A stretch of 64,000 nt of DNA from Aquincola tertiaricarbonis (GCF_000969605.1 NZ_JZUE01000007.1:1-64000), one strand, 5' to 3'; shown: positions 19,601-33,344, counted from the stretch's first letter. Numbers and translations are program-made. The notes: generated by a model from the letters alone, not told the origin.

Positions 19601-20242
19601 ATGAAATTCGTCGCTTACGAGCGCACGCTGCAGGGGACCGGAGCGAGCCGCCGCCTGCGTATCGCCGGCAAGGTGCCGGGCATCGTCTACGGCGCCGGCG
19701 AGCCGGCCCAGATCGAGCTGGACCACAACGCCCTGTACTTCGCGCTGAAGAAGGAAGCGTTCCACTCGTCCATCCTGGAAATGGAACTGGCCGGCAAGAC
19801 CGACAAGGTGCTGCTGCGCGACTTCCAGATGCACCCGTGGAAGCAGATCGTGCTGCACGTGGACTTCCAGCGCGTGGACGAGCGCACCCGCATCAAGAAG
19901 AAGGTGCCGCTGCACTTCATCAACGAAGAGAACTCGCCGGCCGTCAAGACCGACAAGCTGCTGATCAACCACGTGGCCACCGAACTCGAGATCGAGTGCC
20001 TGGCTTCGCAGCTGCCCGAGTTCATCACCGTCGACCTGGGCACCCTGGAAAAGGGCCAGTCGCTGCACGTCAACGACCTGAAGCTCGACAAGAACGTCAA
20101 GGTGGTGCTGCGCGGCAAGAAGAACCCGGCCATCGCCTCGGTCGCCGCACCGGTGGTGGAAGAGGAAATCACGCCGGTGGCCGTGGCCCCGGCTGCCAAG
20201 GGCAAGGCCGCCAAGAAGAACGAGAAGCAGAACAAGAAGTAA
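19601..20242 (+). CDS. rplY: 50S ribosomal protein L25/general stress protein Ctc
   Basis: Binds 5S rRNA in the large ribosomal subunit. The 213 residues are the long CTC-type form: an L25 domain from MKFVAYERT to about 95, then the beta-barrel domain, and a Lys/Ala-rich tail. The ATG at 19601 follows TTGGAG; an in-frame ATG at 19544 upstream lies in the terminator region and is rejected. Confidence 0.96.
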   Translation: MKFVAYERTLQGTGASRRLRIAGKVPGIVYGAGEPAQIELDHNALYFALKKEAFHSSILEMELAGKTDKVLLRDFQMHPWKQIVLHVDFQRVDERTRIKKKVPLHFINEENSPAVKTDKLLINHVATELEIECLASQLPEFITVDLGTLEKGQSLHVNDLKLDKNVKVVLRGKKNPAIASVAAPVVEEEITPVAVAPAAKGKAAKKNEKQNKK

Positions 20243-20287
20243 GCTGCGGCGGCCCACGGGCCGCTTCAGCCGAGTTCCGGCTCTCTC

Positions 20288-20312
20288 GAAGCCCCGCCCC
20301 GTGCGGGGCTTC
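20288..20312 (+). terminator. Hairpin after rplY
   Basis: A perfect 10-bp inverted repeat GAAGCCCCGC/GCGGGGCTTC with a 5-base loop, followed by TGCTTTGT. It sits between rplY and pth and is probably a terminator or attenuator; the T-rich tail is weak. Confidence 0.6.
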
Positions 20313-20329
20313 TGCTTTGTGGAACGACG

Positions 20330-20995
20330 ATGATCAGATTGCTTGTCGGCCTGGGCAACCCGGGCCCGGAATACGACGACACCCGCCACAACGCCGGCTT
20401 CTGGTGGATCGACCATGTGGCCCGCAAGCTCGGCAGCACGCTGAGCTACGACCGGGGCTACCACGGGCTGGTGGCGCGGGTGAACCGGCCGCTGCCCGGC
20501 ATCGAAGGGCCGGTCTGGCTGCTGGAGCCGCAGACCTACATGAACCTGTCGGGCAAGTCGGTGGCGGCGCTGGCGCGCTTCTACAAGGTCGCGCCGGAAG
20601 AAATCCTGGTGGCCCACGATGAACTGGACCTGCTGCCCGGCCAGATGAAGCTCAAGCAGGGCGGCAGCCACGCCGGCCACAACGGGCTGCGCGACATGAT
20701 CGCGCAGCTGGGCAGTGCCGCCTTCTGGCGGCTGCGGCTGGGCATCGGCCACCCGGGGCACAAGGCGGAGGTGGTGAACTACGTGCTCAAGAAGCCGTCG
20801 CCCACCGACCGCGCGGCGATCGACGACTGCGTGACCAAGTCCACCGAGGCGCTGGATCTGCTGCTGGCCGGCGAGATGGAGCGCGCCATGATGAAGGTGC
20901 ATGCCAAGCCGCCCCGGCCCAAGCCACCGAAGCCTCCGCGCCCGGTGGCCGCGGCCGGAACCTCCCCCGCACCACCGCCCACGGACACGCCATGA
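20330..20995 (+). CDS. pth: Peptidyl-tRNA hydrolase
   Basis: Recycles peptidyl-tRNAs released from stalled ribosomes. The 221 residues begin with the active-site region [18 protein letters not shown] (catalytic His) and contain YMNLSGKSV and [12 protein letters not shown]. The last 30 or so residues form a Pro/Lys-rich extension ([12 protein letters not shown]) beyond the usual domain. The stop overlaps the next start. Confidence 0.96.
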   Translation: MIRLLVGLGNPGPEYDDTRHNAGFWWIDHVARKLGSTLSYDRGYHGLVARVNRPLPGIEGPVWLLEPQTYMNLSGKSVAALARFYKVAPEEILVAHDELDLLPGQMKLKQGGSHAGHNGLRDMIAQLGSAAFWRLRLGIGHPGHKAEVVNYVLKKPSPTDRAAIDDCVTKSTEALDLLLAGEMERAMMKVHAKPPRPKPPKPPRPVAAAGTSPAPPPTDTP

Positions 20996-21429
20996 AAAAC
21001 CGCCTGCCGCTGTCGTCGTCGTTGCTGTTCATCCCCGCGCTGTGCGCCTTGAACCTGATGCCGACCACCGCGGCGGCCGAGACCACCGTGTACCGCTGCG
21101 GGCCGCAGGGGCGCGTGTACTCGCAGCAGCCCTGCGCAGAGGGCACGCCGCTGAGGCTGGACGACAGCCGCAGCGACGCGCAGCAGCGCGCCGCCCGGCA
21201 GAGCATTGAACGCGACCAGGCGTTGGCGGACCGGCTGCGCCGCGAGCGCCGTGAGCAGGAGGCGGAGTGGGCGGCCCTGCCTCGCGTGCCGGCGGCCATC
21301 CGCGGTGTGCCGCAGCAGCAGCCGTCGCCATCCACGCTGCACCAGTGGCAGCGCGAGCCCGGCCCCAAGGCAAGCAAGCGCACGCAGAAGAAGCAGAAGC
21401 CGGCCAGGCAGGCGTCCGGCGCAAGTTGA
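20992..21429 (+). CDS. DUF4124-type exported protein
   Basis: A 145-residue protein with a signal peptide (about 1-28, ending AAA) and the short DUF4124-like segment [19 protein letters not shown], followed by a charged, probably coiled region and a basic tail rich in Lys and Gln. Function unknown. The ATG overlaps the pth stop by four bases. Confidence 0.75.
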   Translation: MKNRLPLSSSLLFIPALCALNLMPTTAAAETTVYRCGPQGRVYSQQPCAEGTPLRLDDSRSDAQQRAARQSIERDQALADRLRRERREQEAEWAALPRVPAAIRGVPQQQPSPSTLHQWQREPGPKASKRTQKKQKPARQASGAS

Positions 21430-21446
21430 GCAGCAGGTAGGCGGCG

Positions 21447-21464
21447 CGGCGCAAGCAAGCGCCG
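21447..21464. terminator. Hairpin between convergent genes
   Basis: CGGCGC and GCGCCG flank a 6-base loop in the 47-base gap between the DUF4124 gene and the oppositely oriented ferredoxin gene. It could stop transcription from either side, though no T-run follows. Confidence 0.35.
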
Positions 21465-21476
21465 ACCGTCAGCGCC

Positions 21477-22267
<791 letters not shown>

Positions 22268-22311
22268 GCGGCACTCTCCTTGGGGTCGATCCCGGTCGTC
22301 GGCCGGGCAGT

Positions 22312-22890
22312 TTAGCTGTCGCGCTGCAGCAACTGGGCATGCACCGCCCCGGCGCGCAGCTGGCGGTGCAGGCGGAAGCCGGCGGGCACCTCCGCCAGGG
22401 GCTCGCCGCTTTCGAGGTACAGCCACCCGGCCGGCGCCACCAGCGGCGCGGCCACCGCAATGGCCGACGCCGCCAGGCCGGCATCGAAGGGCGGGTCAAG
22501 CAGCACCAGCTCGAAGGCACCCGGCGCACCGCGCGCCATCCAGGCCATCGCGTCGGCCTGCTGGATGCACAGCGCGGTGGCGGACAGTCGCTGCTGCGCC
22601 TGCCGCAGCAGCCGCAGCAAATCGCGGTCGCGCTCCAGCAGCGTGACCTCGGTGGCGCCGCGGGAGGCGGCCTCGAAGCCGAGCGCACCGCTGCCGGCGA
22701 AGGCGTCCAGCACGCGCCAGCCCGTGAGGTCACCGCCCAGCCAGTTGAAGAGGGTTTCTCGAACCCGGTCGGGCGTGGGCCGCAGGCCGGGTTTGTCCAG
22801 CACCGGCAGCTTGCTGCGCTTCCATTGCCCGCCGACGATGCGCACCTCGTGCGGCGGCTGGCGGCGCGCCGGCGCCTTGCCCGCCGTCAT
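22312..22890 (-). CDS. rsmD: 16S rRNA (guanine(966)-N2)-methyltransferase
   Basis: Methylates G966 of 16S rRNA. The 192 residues include [25 protein letters not shown], the SAM motif [13 protein letters not shown] and the catalytic LLDPPF. The ATG at 22890 overlaps the hisF stop by four bases, so it is translated with the histidine genes. In related genomes rsmD-coaD-ferredoxin usually stands elsewhere. Confidence 0.95.
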   Translation of the reverse strand: MTAGKAPARRQPPHEVRIVGGQWKRSKLPVLDKPGLRPTPDRVRETLFNWLGGDLTGWRVLDAFAGSGALGFEAASRGATEVTLLERDRDLLRLLRQAQQRLSATALCIQQADAMAWMARGAPGAFELVLLDPPFDAGLAASAIAVAAPLVAPAGWLYLESGEPLAEVPAGFRLHRQLRAGAVHAQLLQRDS

Positions 22891-23648
22891 GCGCGCACGG
22901 GAATGCCCCGTTGGCGCATCAGCGCCTTGGCTTCGGCCACGGTGTGCTGTCCGTAGTGGAAGATGCTGGCCGCCAGCACCGCATCGGCACCGCCCTGCTG
23001 GATGCCTTCGCACAGGTGCTCCAGCGTGCCGACGCCGCCGGAGGCGATCACGGGGACGTCCACCGCGTCGCTCACCGCGCGGGTGAGCGGGATGTTGAAG
23101 CCGGCCTTGGTGCCGTCCCGGTCCATGCTGGTGAGCAGGATTTCGCCCGCGCCCAGGGAGGCCATGCGGAAGGCCCAGTCCACCGCATCGAGCCCGGTGT
23201 TCTTGCGGCCGCCATGGCTGTAGACGTCCCAGCCGGCGCCGTTCTCACGCGCCTTGGCGTCGATGGCGACCACGATGGCCTGCGAGCCGTACTTGTCGGC
23301 CGCGTCGCGAATCACCTGCGGATTGGCGATGGCGGCGGAGTTGAAGCTGACCTTGTCGGCCCCGGCGTTGAGCAGCCGGCGCACGTCTTCCACCGTGCGC
23401 ACGCCGCCACCCACCGTCAGCGGGATGAAGACCTGCGAGGCCACCGCCTCGATCATGTGCAGGATGAGGTCGCGGCCGTCGGAGGTGGCGGTGATGTCGA
23501 GGAAGGTGAGCTCGTCGGCGCCCTGCTCGTTGTAGCGGGCGGCGATTTCCACCGGATCGCCCGCGTCGCGCAGCTCGAGGAAGTTGACGCCCTTGACGAC
23601 GCGCCCGCCGGTGACGTCCAGGCAGGGAATGATGCGTTTGGCCAGCAC
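22887..23648 (-). CDS. hisF: Imidazole glycerol phosphate synthase, cyclase subunit
   Basis: With HisH it turns PRFAR and glutamine-derived ammonia into imidazole glycerol phosphate and AICAR. The 253-residue TIM barrel begins [22 protein letters not shown], with catalytic Asp residues near the N-terminus (Asp11) and in VVAIDAK (about 130). It lies one base after hisA. No hisI or hisE follows; rsmD overlaps its stop instead. Confidence 0.97.
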   Translation of the reverse strand: MLAKRIIPCLDVTGGRVVKGVNFLELRDAGDPVEIAARYNEQGADELTFLDITATSDGRDLILHMIEAVASQVFIPLTVGGGVRTVEDVRRLLNAGADKVSFNSAAIANPQVIRDAADKYGSQAIVVAIDAKARENGAGWDVYSHGGRKNTGLDAVDWAFRMASLGAGEILLTSMDRDGTKAGFNIPLTRAVSDAVDVPVIASGGVGTLEHLCEGIQQGGADAVLAASIFHYGQHTVAEAKALMRQRGIPVRA

Positions 23649-23649
23649 G

Positions 23650-24390
23650 TCAGGCCGCCAGTTCGTCGGCGCGGCGCTGGGCCTCGGCGAAATCGAGCGA
23701 GCCGGTGTAGATCGAGCGGCCGCAGATGACGCCTTCCACGCCTTCGCTTTCCACCGCGCACAGGCGTTCGATGTCGGCCAGGTCGCTCAAGCCGCCGGAA
23801 GCGATCACCGGGATGGTGAGGGCCTGCGCCAGCTTGACGGTGGCCTCGATGTTCACCCCGCTCAACATGCCGTCGCGGCCGATGTCGGTGTAGACGATGC
23901 CTTCGACGCCGTAGTCCTCGAACTTCTTGCCGAGGTCGATCACCTCGTGGCCGGTGAGCTTGCTCCAGCCATCGGTGGCCACCTTGCCGTCCTTGGCGTC
24001 CAGGCCCACGATGATGTGGCCGCCGAAGGCGCTGCAGGCGTCCTTCAGGAAGCCGGGGTTCTTGACCGCGGCGGTGCCGATGATCACGTACGACAGGCCG
24101 TCGTCCAGGTAGCGCTCGATGGTGTCCAGGTCGCGGATGCCGCCGCCCAGCTGCACCGGGATCTCGTCGCCCACTTCGGCCAGGATGGCGCGGATGGCCG
24201 GCTCGTTCACCGGCTTGCCGGCGAAGGCGCCGTTCAGGTCCACCAGGTGAAGGCGGCGCGCGCCCGCGTCCAGCCAGCGCCGGGCCATGGCGGCGGGGTT
24301 GTCCCCGAAGGTGGTGCTGTCGTTCATGTCGCCTTGCTTGAGGCGGACGCACTTGCCGTCTTTCAGGTCGATGGCCGGGATGAGCAGCAT
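23650..24390 (-). CDS. hisA: Phosphoribosyl-formimino-AICAR-phosphate isomerase
   Basis: Opens the ribose of ProFAR in histidine synthesis. The 246-residue barrel starts [19 protein letters not shown] (base Asp8) and has [15 protein letters not shown] and YTDIGRDGM with the acid Asp. It follows hisH with a 65-base gap that holds a hairpin. Confidence 0.97.
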   Translation of the reverse strand: MLLIPAIDLKDGKCVRLKQGDMNDSTTFGDNPAAMARRWLDAGARRLHLVDLNGAFAGKPVNEPAIRAILAEVGDEIPVQLGGGIRDLDTIERYLDDGLSYVIIGTAAVKNPGFLKDACSAFGGHIIVGLDAKDGKVATDGWSKLTGHEVIDLGKKFEDYGVEGIVYTDIGRDGMLSGVNIEATVKLAQALTIPVIASGGLSDLADIERLCAVESEGVEGVICGRSIYTGSLDFAEAQRRADELAA

Positions 24391-24425
24391 GACGGGTTCA
24401 ACTGGAGGAGGAAAAAGAGGGAGGA

Positions 24426-24445
24426 CGCCGCGAGGCGCTGCGGCG
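24426..24445 (-). promoter_or_regulatory. Hairpin in the hisH-hisA gap
   Basis: CGCCGC and GCGGCG form a 6-bp stem around an 8-base loop. Read on the coding strand it is followed by a pyrimidine-rich run with five T residues, then the hisA ribosome site region (GTTGAACC). It could act as a partial terminator or an RNA-stability element within the operon. Confidence 0.3.
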
Positions 24446-24455
24446 CGAGAAGACG

Positions 24456-25100
24456 TCAGGGCTTCCAGGAGAGGAAGTTGCGATAGAGGGCCAGGCCATG
24501 GGCCGCGCTCTTCTCGGGGTGAAACTGCGTGGCAAAAATGTTATCGCGCGCTATCGCCGAGGTAAAGCGTGCGCCGTACTCCGTTTCCCCCACGCTGTGC
24601 GCCGGGTCGGCCGGGCGGGCGAAGAAGCTGTGCACGAAGTAGAAGTAGGTGCCGTCGGGTACGCCGGCCCACAGCGCATGCGGTTTCTGGAACACCTCGT
24701 TCCAACCCATCTGCGGCACCTTGAAGCGGCTGCCGTCGGGCTGCTTCTGGCCTTCAAGCCGGAAGCGCAGGCAATTGCCGGCAAACAGGCCCAGGCCGGG
24801 CGTGTCCTGCTCCTCGCTGTGCTCCAGCAGCATCTGCATGCCCACGCACACGCCCATCAGCGGCTTGCTGGCGGCGGCCTCGAGCACCGCTTCCTGCAGG
24901 CCGGAGGCGCGCAGCTCGTGCATGCAGTCGCGCATGGCGCCCTGGCCGGGCAGCACGATGCGTTCGGCGCCACGCACTTCCTCGGGGTGCGAGGTGACGA
25001 TCACCTGCGCATCGGTACCGGCGGCGACGTGCATCACCGCCTGCGACACCGAACGCAGGTTGCCCATGCCGTAGTCGACGACGGCGACGGTCCTGGCCAC
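24456..25100 (-). CDS. hisH: Imidazole glycerol phosphate synthase, glutaminase subunit
   Basis: Supplies ammonia from glutamine to HisF. Starting at GTG 25100 (GGGAG nine bases upstream) gives 214 residues with [13 protein letters not shown], the nucleophile in [11 protein letters not shown], and the His-Glu pair in ATQFHPEKS. The frame continues upstream through hisB, but only as a shadow. The start lies two bases after the hisB stop. Confidence 0.96.
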   Translation of the reverse strand: MARTVAVVDYGMGNLRSVSQAVMHVAAGTDAQVIVTSHPEEVRGAERIVLPGQGAMRDCMHELRASGLQEAVLEAAASKPLMGVCVGMQMLLEHSEEQDTPGLGLFAGNCLRFRLEGQKQPDGSRFKVPQMGWNEVFQKPHALWAGVPDGTYFYFVHSFFARPADPAHSVGETEYGARFTSAIARDNIFATQFHPEKSAAHGLALYRNFLSWKP

Positions 25101-25102
25101 GG

Positions 25103-25705
25103 TCAGAGGCTCCCTTTGGTCGACGGGATGACGCCCGCGGCGCGCGGGTCGATGGCCATGGCCATGCGCAGCGCGCGGCCGAAGGCCTTGAACACCGTCT
25201 CGCACTGGTGATGCGCGTTGATGCCCTTCAGGTTGTCGATGTGCAGCGACACCAGCGCATGGTTCACGAAGCCCTGGAAGAACTCGTAGGTGAGCTGGGT
25301 GTCGAAGCCGCCGATCGCACCGGCAGTGAACGGGATGTGCAGGTGCAGCCCCGGGCGGCCGGAGAAATCGACCACCACGCGCGACAGCGCCTCGTCCAGC
25401 GGCACATAGCTGTGGCCGTAGCGCACCAGGCCCTTCTTGTCGCCCACGGCCTGCGCCACCGCCATGCCCAGCGTGATGCCCACGTCTTCCACCGTGTGGT
25501 GGCCGTCGATGTGCAGGTCGCCTTCGCATTCCACGTCGAGGTCGATCAGCCCGTGGCGGGCCACCTGGTCGAGCATGTGGTCGAAGAAGCCGATGCCGGT
25601 GTTCAGCCTGGCCTCGCCGGTGCCGTCGAGGTTGACGCGCACGCGGATGCGCGTTTCCTTGGTGTTGCGGCTGACTTCCGCAATGCGGGCTTGGTTGGCT
25701 TCCAT
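25103..25705 (-). CDS. hisB: Imidazoleglycerol-phosphate dehydratase
   Basis: Monofunctional HisB (no phosphatase domain), 200 residues. Metal-binding repeats are clear: [14 protein letters not shown] with HTVEDVGI, and the second half [12 protein letters not shown] with [12 protein letters not shown]. The ATG at 25705 shares one base with the hisC stop. Confidence 0.97.
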   Translation of the reverse strand: MEANQARIAEVSRNTKETRIRVRVNLDGTGEARLNTGIGFFDHMLDQVARHGLIDLDVECEGDLHIDGHHTVEDVGITLGMAVAQAVGDKKGLVRYGHSYVPLDEALSRVVVDFSGRPGLHLHIPFTAGAIGGFDTQLTYEFFQGFVNHALVSLHIDNLKGINAHHQCETVFKAFGRALRMAMAIDPRAAGVIPSTKGSL

Positions 25706-26781
25706 CACAGGTTGGCTTTCAGGGCTTGCAGCATCTGCGTGTTCTCGTCGGGCGTGCCGACGGTCAGCCGCAGGCAGTTGTCGAGCAGCGGGTGCATGGC
25801 CGACACATTCTTCACCAGCACGCCGTGGCGCTTCAGGCCGGCAAACCACGCGCTGGCATCGGGCACCCGCACCAGGATCATGTTGGCCTCGCTGGGGAAA
25901 GGCCGCACGCCGGGCATGTCGGCCAGCGCGGCCATCAGCCGCTGGCGCTCGGCGCGGATGACGGCGGCCTGGCGGGCGTACTCGTCGGCATGCTCCAGCG
26001 CAAACAGCGCGGCCTCGGCGTTCAGCACGCTGATGTTGAAGGGCGGGCGCAGCTTGTCGACCTGTTCGATCAGCTCGGTGCGCCCCATCAGGTAGCCGAT
26101 GCGCACCCCGGCCAGGCCGAACTTGCTCATGGTGCGCATCACCAGCACGTGGGGCCAGCGGGCCAGCCGCGCCATCGAATCCCGCGCGGCAAATGGCTGG
26201 TAGGCCTCGTCCATCACCACCAGGCCGGGTGCGGCCTGGATGATGCGTTCGATGGCCTCGTCGCTCCACAGGTTGGCGGTCGGGTTGTTCGGGTAGGCGA
26301 GGTAGACGATGGCCGGCTGGTGCTGCGCGATGGCCGCCAGCATGGCGGCTTCGTCCAGCTCGAAGTCGGCGGTCAGCGGCACGCCGACGAAGCGCAGCCC
26401 CTGCAGCTGGGCCGACATCGCATACATCACGAAGCCGGGCAGCGGCGCCAGGATCGTGGCGCCGGGCACGTCGCAGGCCATGGCCAGCAGCGAAATCAAC
26501 TCGTCGGAGCCATTGCCCAGCATCAGCGCGCAGCCCTCGGGCAGCGCGGCATGCCGGGCCAGTGCAGCCTTCAGGTCATCGCCGCGCTCGGCGGGGTAAC
26601 GGTGCAGCGCAACGCGGCCCAGGCGCTCGCCCAGCGCCTGCTGCAGCGGCTCGGGCAGGCTGAACGGGTTCTCCATCGTGTCCAGCTTGATGAAGCCGGC
26701 GCTGGGCTGCACGGCGTAGGCGTGCATCGACTGCACGTCCTGGCGGAGCACTCGGGCGATTCGGTCGGGCAAGGTGTTCAT
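25705..26781 (-). CDS. hisC: Histidinol-phosphate aminotransferase
   Basis: PLP enzyme of histidine synthesis, 358 residues. [28 protein letters not shown] and the PLP-lysine segment [16 protein letters not shown] are all present. It follows hisD after 38 bases and overlaps hisB by one base. Confidence 0.96.
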   Translation of the reverse strand: MNTLPDRIARVLRQDVQSMHAYAVQPSAGFIKLDTMENPFSLPEPLQQALGERLGRVALHRYPAERGDDLKAALARHAALPEGCALMLGNGSDELISLLAMACDVPGATILAPLPGFVMYAMSAQLQGLRFVGVPLTADFELDEAAMLAAIAQHQPAIVYLAYPNNPTANLWSDEAIERIIQAAPGLVVMDEAYQPFAARDSMARLARWPHVLVMRTMSKFGLAGVRIGYLMGRTELIEQVDKLRPPFNISVLNAEAALFALEHADEYARQAAVIRAERQRLMAALADMPGVRPFPSEANMILVRVPDASAWFAGLKRHGVLVKNVSAMHPLLDNCLRLTVGTPDENTQMLQALKANL

Positions 26782-26819
26782 GCGGCGGCAGGCATTTGAA
26801 TTGAGCTTGGCATCGGGCT

Positions 26820-28129
26820 TCAGCGCTTCAGGCGCATCTCGGCGGCCTGTGCATGGGCCTGCAGGCCTTCGCCGTAGGCCAGTTCCGCGGCCACCTGGCC
26901 CAGCACCTGGGCGCCGGCTTCGCTCACCTCGATCAGGCTGCTGCGCTTCTGGAAGTCGTACACGCCCAGCGGCGACGAGAACCGCGCAGTGCCCGAGGTG
27001 GGCAGCACATGGTTGGGCCCGGCGCAGTAGTCGCCCAGGCTTTCACTCGTGAACGCGCCGAGGAAGATGGCGCCCGCATGCTTGAGCAGCGGCTCCCAGC
27101 GGTGCGGATCGCTGGAGCTGACTTCCAGGTGCTCGGGCGCAATGCGGTTGCTGATCTCGCACGCCTCTTCCATCGAGCGGGTGTGGATCAGCGCGCCCCG
27201 GCCTTCCAGCGAGGCGCGGATGGTGTCGCGGCGCGGCATGCCGGGCAGCAGGCGCTCGATCTCGGCGCGCACGCGCTCGATGTACGCCGCGTCGGGGCAC
27301 AGCAGGATGCTTTGCGCCAGCTCGTCGTGCTCGGCCTGGCTGAACAGGTCCATCGCCACCCAGTCGGGCGGCGTGCTGCCGTCGGCCAGCACCAGGATTT
27401 CGCTGGGCCCGGCAATCATGTCGATGCCCACGGTGCCGAACACCCGGCGCTTGGCGCTGGCCACATAGGCGTTGCCCGGTCCGGTGATCTTGTGCACCGC
27501 CGGCACCGTGGCCGTGCCATAGGCCAGCGCGCCCACCGCCTGCGCGCCGCCCAGGGTGAAGGCGCGGTGCACGCCGGCCACGTAGGCGGCGGCCAGCACC
27601 AGCGCATTGCGCTCGCCCCTGGGCGTGGGCACGACCATCACGATCTCGCCCACGCCGGCCACCTGGGCCGGGATGGCGTTCATCAGCACGCTGGACGGAT
27701 AGGCCGCCTTGCCGCCGGGCACGTAGATGCCCACGCGGTCGAGTGGCGTGACCTTCTGGCCCAGCAACGTGCCGTCTTCATCGCGATACTGCCAGCTCAG
27801 GCCACACGCCTGCAGCTGCCGCTCGTGGTAGCTGCGCACGCGGCGGGCGGCGAACTCGATGGCTTCGCGTTGCTTCGTCGGCAGGCCGTCGAAGGCGGCC
27901 TTCAGTTCTTCGCGCGTGATCTCCAGCTCGGCGACCGTGGCCGCCTGCAGGCCATCGAAACGCGCGGTGTATTCCAGCACCGCGGCATCGCCACGGGCCT
28001 GCACGTCCGCCAGGATCTCGGCCACCCGCTGCTCGATCGCATGGTCGGTTTCGGCCGACCAGTGCAGCACGCGCTGGAACTCGGCTTCGAAATCGGCTGC
28101 GGTGGTGGCGAGCTGGCGGAGGGCGAGTG

Positions 28130-28133
<4 letters not shown>
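26820..28133 (-). CDS. hisD: Histidinol dehydrogenase
   Basis: Zinc enzyme making histidine from histidinol in two NAD-dependent steps. The 437-residue protein contains [25 protein letters not shown], the catalytic IAPEHLEV segment and [15 protein letters not shown]. The ATG overlaps the end of hisG by four bases. Confidence 0.97.
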
Positions 28134-30159
<2,026 letters not shown>

Positions 30160-30438
30160 TCAGTGGCGGTGGGGCTCGGCGGCGGGGCTGGCGGACGGCT
30201 GGGCCTGCCATTCGGCGGGCGTCAGGGTCTTCATCGACAGCGCGTGGATTTCCTCGCGCATGCGCTCGCCCAGGGCGGCGTACACGCGCTGGTGCCGCTG
30301 CACGCGGCTCTTGCCTTCGAATTCGGGCGAGACGATGGTCGCGAAGAAATGGCGACCGTCGCCTTCGACGGCCAGGTGTTCGCAGGGCAGGCCGGCGGCG
30401 ATGAATTCGCGGACTTGCTGGGGTGTGGGTTCGGCCAT
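30160..30438 (-). CDS. BolA/IbaG family protein
   Basis: A 92-residue BolA-fold protein of the IbaG/YrbA type, with the FEGKSRVQRHQRVYAAL segment carrying the invariant His and a Cys at about 19 that could bind a [2Fe-2S] cluster with a monothiol glutaredoxin. IbaG is commonly found next to murA, as here. I start it at ATG 30438, where family similarity begins; an earlier in-frame start would enter the patatin gene. Confidence 0.9.
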   Translation of the reverse strand: MAEPTPQQVREFIAAGLPCEHLAVEGDGRHFFATIVSPEFEGKSRVQRHQRVYAALGERMREEIHALSMKTLTPAEWQAQPSASPAAEPHRH

Positions 30439-30448
30439 GGCCCGCGGA

Positions 30449-31642
30449 TTATCGCCTGCGGCGCGGCATCCTGCCGGCGCCGTTGTCCCGGTGCACGTCG
30501 TGGGTGACCACCGCCGCCTTGCTGGTGGGCGGCGCCAGCCAGTCGGCATGGGCCAGCGTGCGGCGCATGTCGTCCAGGCCGCTGGCCCAGTGTTCGCGCA
30601 TGGTCAGCGGGCCGAACTCGTAGTCCTTGCTCAGGCCGTCCCACTCCTTGTCGCGGTAGATCAGCTGCACGATGTTGAGCTTGCGGTCGCAGGCTTCCAC
30701 CGCGGCCTCGGCGCACCATTCGCAATCGGCACGCGCCTCGGGCGGCACCTTGGCCAGCACGCCGCGCAGCAGCGCGCGCAGCTTCTGTTCGCGCGCCAGC
30801 ATGTCGGTGATGGCGCGGGTGCGGCTGGAGAAGCGGATGTCCTTCTGCCGCTCCTCGATGTCGTAGAGATTGGCCGGCAGCGGGCCGACGGCGCTCCACA
30901 GGTCGACCTGGAAGGCCAGCGTGTCGCGCCGCGGCGTCTCGGCCACCACCTCGGCCAGCGGCGTGTTGGACACCAGCCCGCCGTCCCAGTAGCTTTCCCC
31001 GTCGATCTCCACGGCGGCAAACCCCGGCGGCAGCGCGCCCGAGGCCATGAAGTGCTCCGGCCGCAGCCGGCCCTTCCACGGCCCGCGCGAGTTGTCGAAG
31101 CGCTCGAAGTTGCCGCTGCGCACATTGACGGCGGAGACGGTGACGCGCATCTCGCCGGCATTGATGCGGTCGAAGTCGCACAGGCGTTCCAGCGTGGACT
31201 TCAGCGGCGAGACGTCGTACCAGCTCAGCTCGCTGAAGGCGCGGTGCGGCCACCACGGCGGCGTCAGGCGCGGCACGAAGAAGCCGTGCTGGCCTTCCAG
31301 CATCGCGCGCGTGGCTTCCATCGAGTTGAAGGCCGCCCGCAGCGGGCCGCCCACCTGCTCGGCGGTGGCCTGGAGCCAGTCGGCACTGGGCGCGCCGAAG
31401 GCGGGCTGGCAGATGGTCTGCCAGAACTCGCGCAGGCGGTCCACGCGGTGCTCGGGCGCATTGCCGGCGATCACCGCACTGTTGAGCGCTCCGATCGAGA
31501 TGCCCGCCACCCAGTTGGGCCGGATGCCGGCCTCGGACAGGCCCTCGAACACCCCTGCCTGGTAGGAACCCAGGGCCCCGCCGCCCTGCAGCACGAGCGC
31601 GATGTGTTCATAGGGCAGCGGGCGCGGGGCGGTGTGGTTCAT
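30449..31642 (-). CDS. Patatin-like phospholipase
   Basis: A 397-residue patatin-family lipid acyl hydrolase. The oxyanion loop is QGGGALGSYQ (about 19-28), the nucleophile elbow is GISIG with Ser about 49, and the catalytic Asp is in the DGG of SYWDGGLVSN. A DUF3734-like C-terminal region follows. The ATG overlaps the stop of the ABC permease gene by four bases. No signal peptide, so probably cytoplasmic or peripheral at the membrane. Confidence 0.92.
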   Translation of the reverse strand: MNHTAPRPLPYEHIALVLQGGGALGSYQAGVFEGLSEAGIRPNWVAGISIGALNSAVIAGNAPEHRVDRLREFWQTICQPAFGAPSADWLQATAEQVGGPLRAAFNSMEATRAMLEGQHGFFVPRLTPPWWPHRAFSELSWYDVSPLKSTLERLCDFDRINAGEMRVTVSAVNVRSGNFERFDNSRGPWKGRLRPEHFMASGALPPGFAAVEIDGESYWDGGLVSNTPLAEVVAETPRRDTLAFQVDLWSAVGPLPANLYDIEERQKDIRFSSRTRAITDMLAREQKLRALLRGVLAKVPPEARADCEWCAEAAVEACDRKLNIVQLIYRDKEWDGLSKDYEFGPLTMREHWASGLDDMRRTLAHADWLAPPTSKAAVVTHDVHRDNGAGRMPRRRR

Positions 31643-32409
31643 GACCGGAGTTTGTAGCCGGTGGCCAGCAGCCGCAACGCCACGGCGCTGACCACCAGGA
31701 AGCTCACCGACACCACGCCCAGGCTGAGCCAGGGCGACACGTCGCCCACGCCGAAGAAACCATGCCTGAAGCCGTCGATCATGTAGAAAAACGGATTCAG
31801 GTGGCTGACCGCCTGCCAGGCCGCGGGCAGCGAGTGCACCGAATAGAACACGCCTGACAGGAAGGTCATGGGCATGATGATGAAGTTCTGGAAGGCGGCC
31901 AGCTGGTCGAACTTCTCGGCCCACAGCCCGGCGATGAGCCCCAGGCAGCCCATCAGCCCGGCGCCCAGCGCGGCGAACACCACGATCCACCACGGTGCCA
32001 CGAAAGCCGGCGGCGCGAACCACACGGTGACCAGCAGCACGCCCAGGCCCACCGCCAGGCCGCGGATGACGGAAGCACCCACATAGGCCGCGAACCAGGC
32101 CCAGTGCGACAGCGGCGTGACCAGCAGGAACACCAGGTTGCCGGTGATCTTGCTCTGGATGAGCGAGGAGCTGCTGTTGGCGAAGGCGTTCTGCAGCACG
32201 CTCATCATCACCAACCCGGGGATCAGGAAGCTGGTGTAGCCCACGCCGGGGTAGACCTGCACATGGTCCTCCAGCACGTGGCCGAAGATCAGCAGGTACA
32301 GCACCGCGGTGAGCACCGGCGCGGCCACGGTCTGGAAGCTCACCTTCCAGAAGCGCAGCACTTCCTTGTAGAGCAGCGTGCGGGCGCCGGCGAACAGGCT
32401 CGCACTCAT
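31639..32409 (-). CDS. ABC-2 type exporter permease (YadH-like)
   Basis: A 256-residue permease with six hydrophobic segments and the ABC-2 motif in the FLSGVFYSVHSLP region. With the ATPase just upstream it forms a two-gene exporter of the YadGH type; the substrate is unknown. Its start overlaps the ATPase stop by four bases. An open frame continues upstream through the ATPase gene but is a shadow. Confidence 0.93.
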   Translation of the reverse strand: MSASLFAGARTLLYKEVLRFWKVSFQTVAAPVLTAVLYLLIFGHVLEDHVQVYPGVGYTSFLIPGLVMMSVLQNAFANSSSSLIQSKITGNLVFLLVTPLSHWAWFAAYVGASVIRGLAVGLGVLLVTVWFAPPAFVAPWWIVVFAALGAGLMGCLGLIAGLWAEKFDQLAAFQNFIIMPMTFLSGVFYSVHSLPAAWQAVSHLNPFFYMIDGFRHGFFGVGDVSPWLSLGVVSVSFLVVSAVALRLLATGYKLRS

Positions 32410-33344
32410 GCCGCCACCTTCGCACCCGTGCCCGCAGCCTGGGGCGCGCCCTGCATGATCTCGAGGAAGACGTCCTCCAGGTCGGCGCGGCCGATTTCCA
32501 GGTCCTCGATGCGCACGCCCGCCCCGCGCAGCTGCGCCAGCAGTTGCTCCACCTCGGCCGCGTCGTGCGCCGTCACCTGGGCGATGCGGCCGGTGACGCG
32601 CGCATGCGCGGCCATCGCCGGCGGCAGCGCATCGTCGGTCTTGAAGCGCAGCATGGTGCTGGCGGTGCCCGCCAGCAGGTTGGCGGTGCGGTCCAGCGCC
32701 ACCACCTTGCCGCGCTTGAGCATCGCGATGCGGTTGCACAGCGCCTCGGCCTCTTCCAGGTAGTGGGTGGTCAGCAGCACGGTGTGGCCTTCGCGGTTCA
32801 GGCGTGCGACGAACTGCCACAGCGTCTGCCGCAGTTCCACGTCCACGCCGGCGGTGGGTTCGTCCAGCACGATGACCGGCGGCCGGTGCACCAGCGCCTG
32901 CGCCACCAGCACCCGGCGCTTCATGCCGCCAGACAGCTGGCGCATGTTGGCGCCGGCCTTGTCCGCCAGGCCCAGGCTGGCCAGCAGCTCGTCGATCCAG
33001 GCGCCGTTGTTGCGCACGCCGAAGTAGCCACTCTGGATGCGCAGGGTCTCGCGCACGCTGAAGAACGGGTCGAACACCAGCTCCTGCGGCACGATGCCCA
33101 GCGCCTTGCGGGCCGCGGCGTAATCGGCCACGACATCATGGCCCATCACGGTCACGCGGCCGGAGGTGGCGCGGTTCAGGCCGGCCAGGATGCTGATGAG
33201 GGTGGTCTTGCCGGCACCGTTGGGGCCGAGCAATCCGAAGAATTCGCCCTCCTGGATGTCGAAGGAGACATCGTCGAGGGCTTGGAAGCTGCCGCTGGCT
33301 CCCCGGTAGGTTTTGGCGACTTGCTGGAACGATACGGCGGGCAT
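32406..33344 (-). CDS. ABC exporter ATP-binding protein (YadG-like)
   Basis: A 312-residue ATPase with Walker A GPNGAGKTT, signature LSGGMKRRV, Walker B VIVLDEPTAGVD and a switch His in LTTHYLEEAE. A further C-terminal domain (about 220-312) is typical of ABC-2 exporters. First gene of the minus-strand run that continues into murA and the histidine genes. Confidence 0.95.
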   Translation of the reverse strand: MPAVSFQQVAKTYRGASGSFQALDDVSFDIQEGEFFGLLGPNGAGKTTLISILAGLNRATSGRVTVMGHDVVADYAAARKALGIVPQELVFDPFFSVRETLRIQSGYFGVRNNGAWIDELLASLGLADKAGANMRQLSGGMKRRVLVAQALVHRPPVIVLDEPTAGVDVELRQTLWQFVARLNREGHTVLLTTHYLEEAEALCNRIAMLKRGKVVALDRTANLLAGTASTMLRFKTDDALPPAMAAHARVTGRIAQVTAHDAAEVEQLLAQLRGAGVRIEDLEIGRADLEDVFLEIMQGAPQAAGTGAKVAA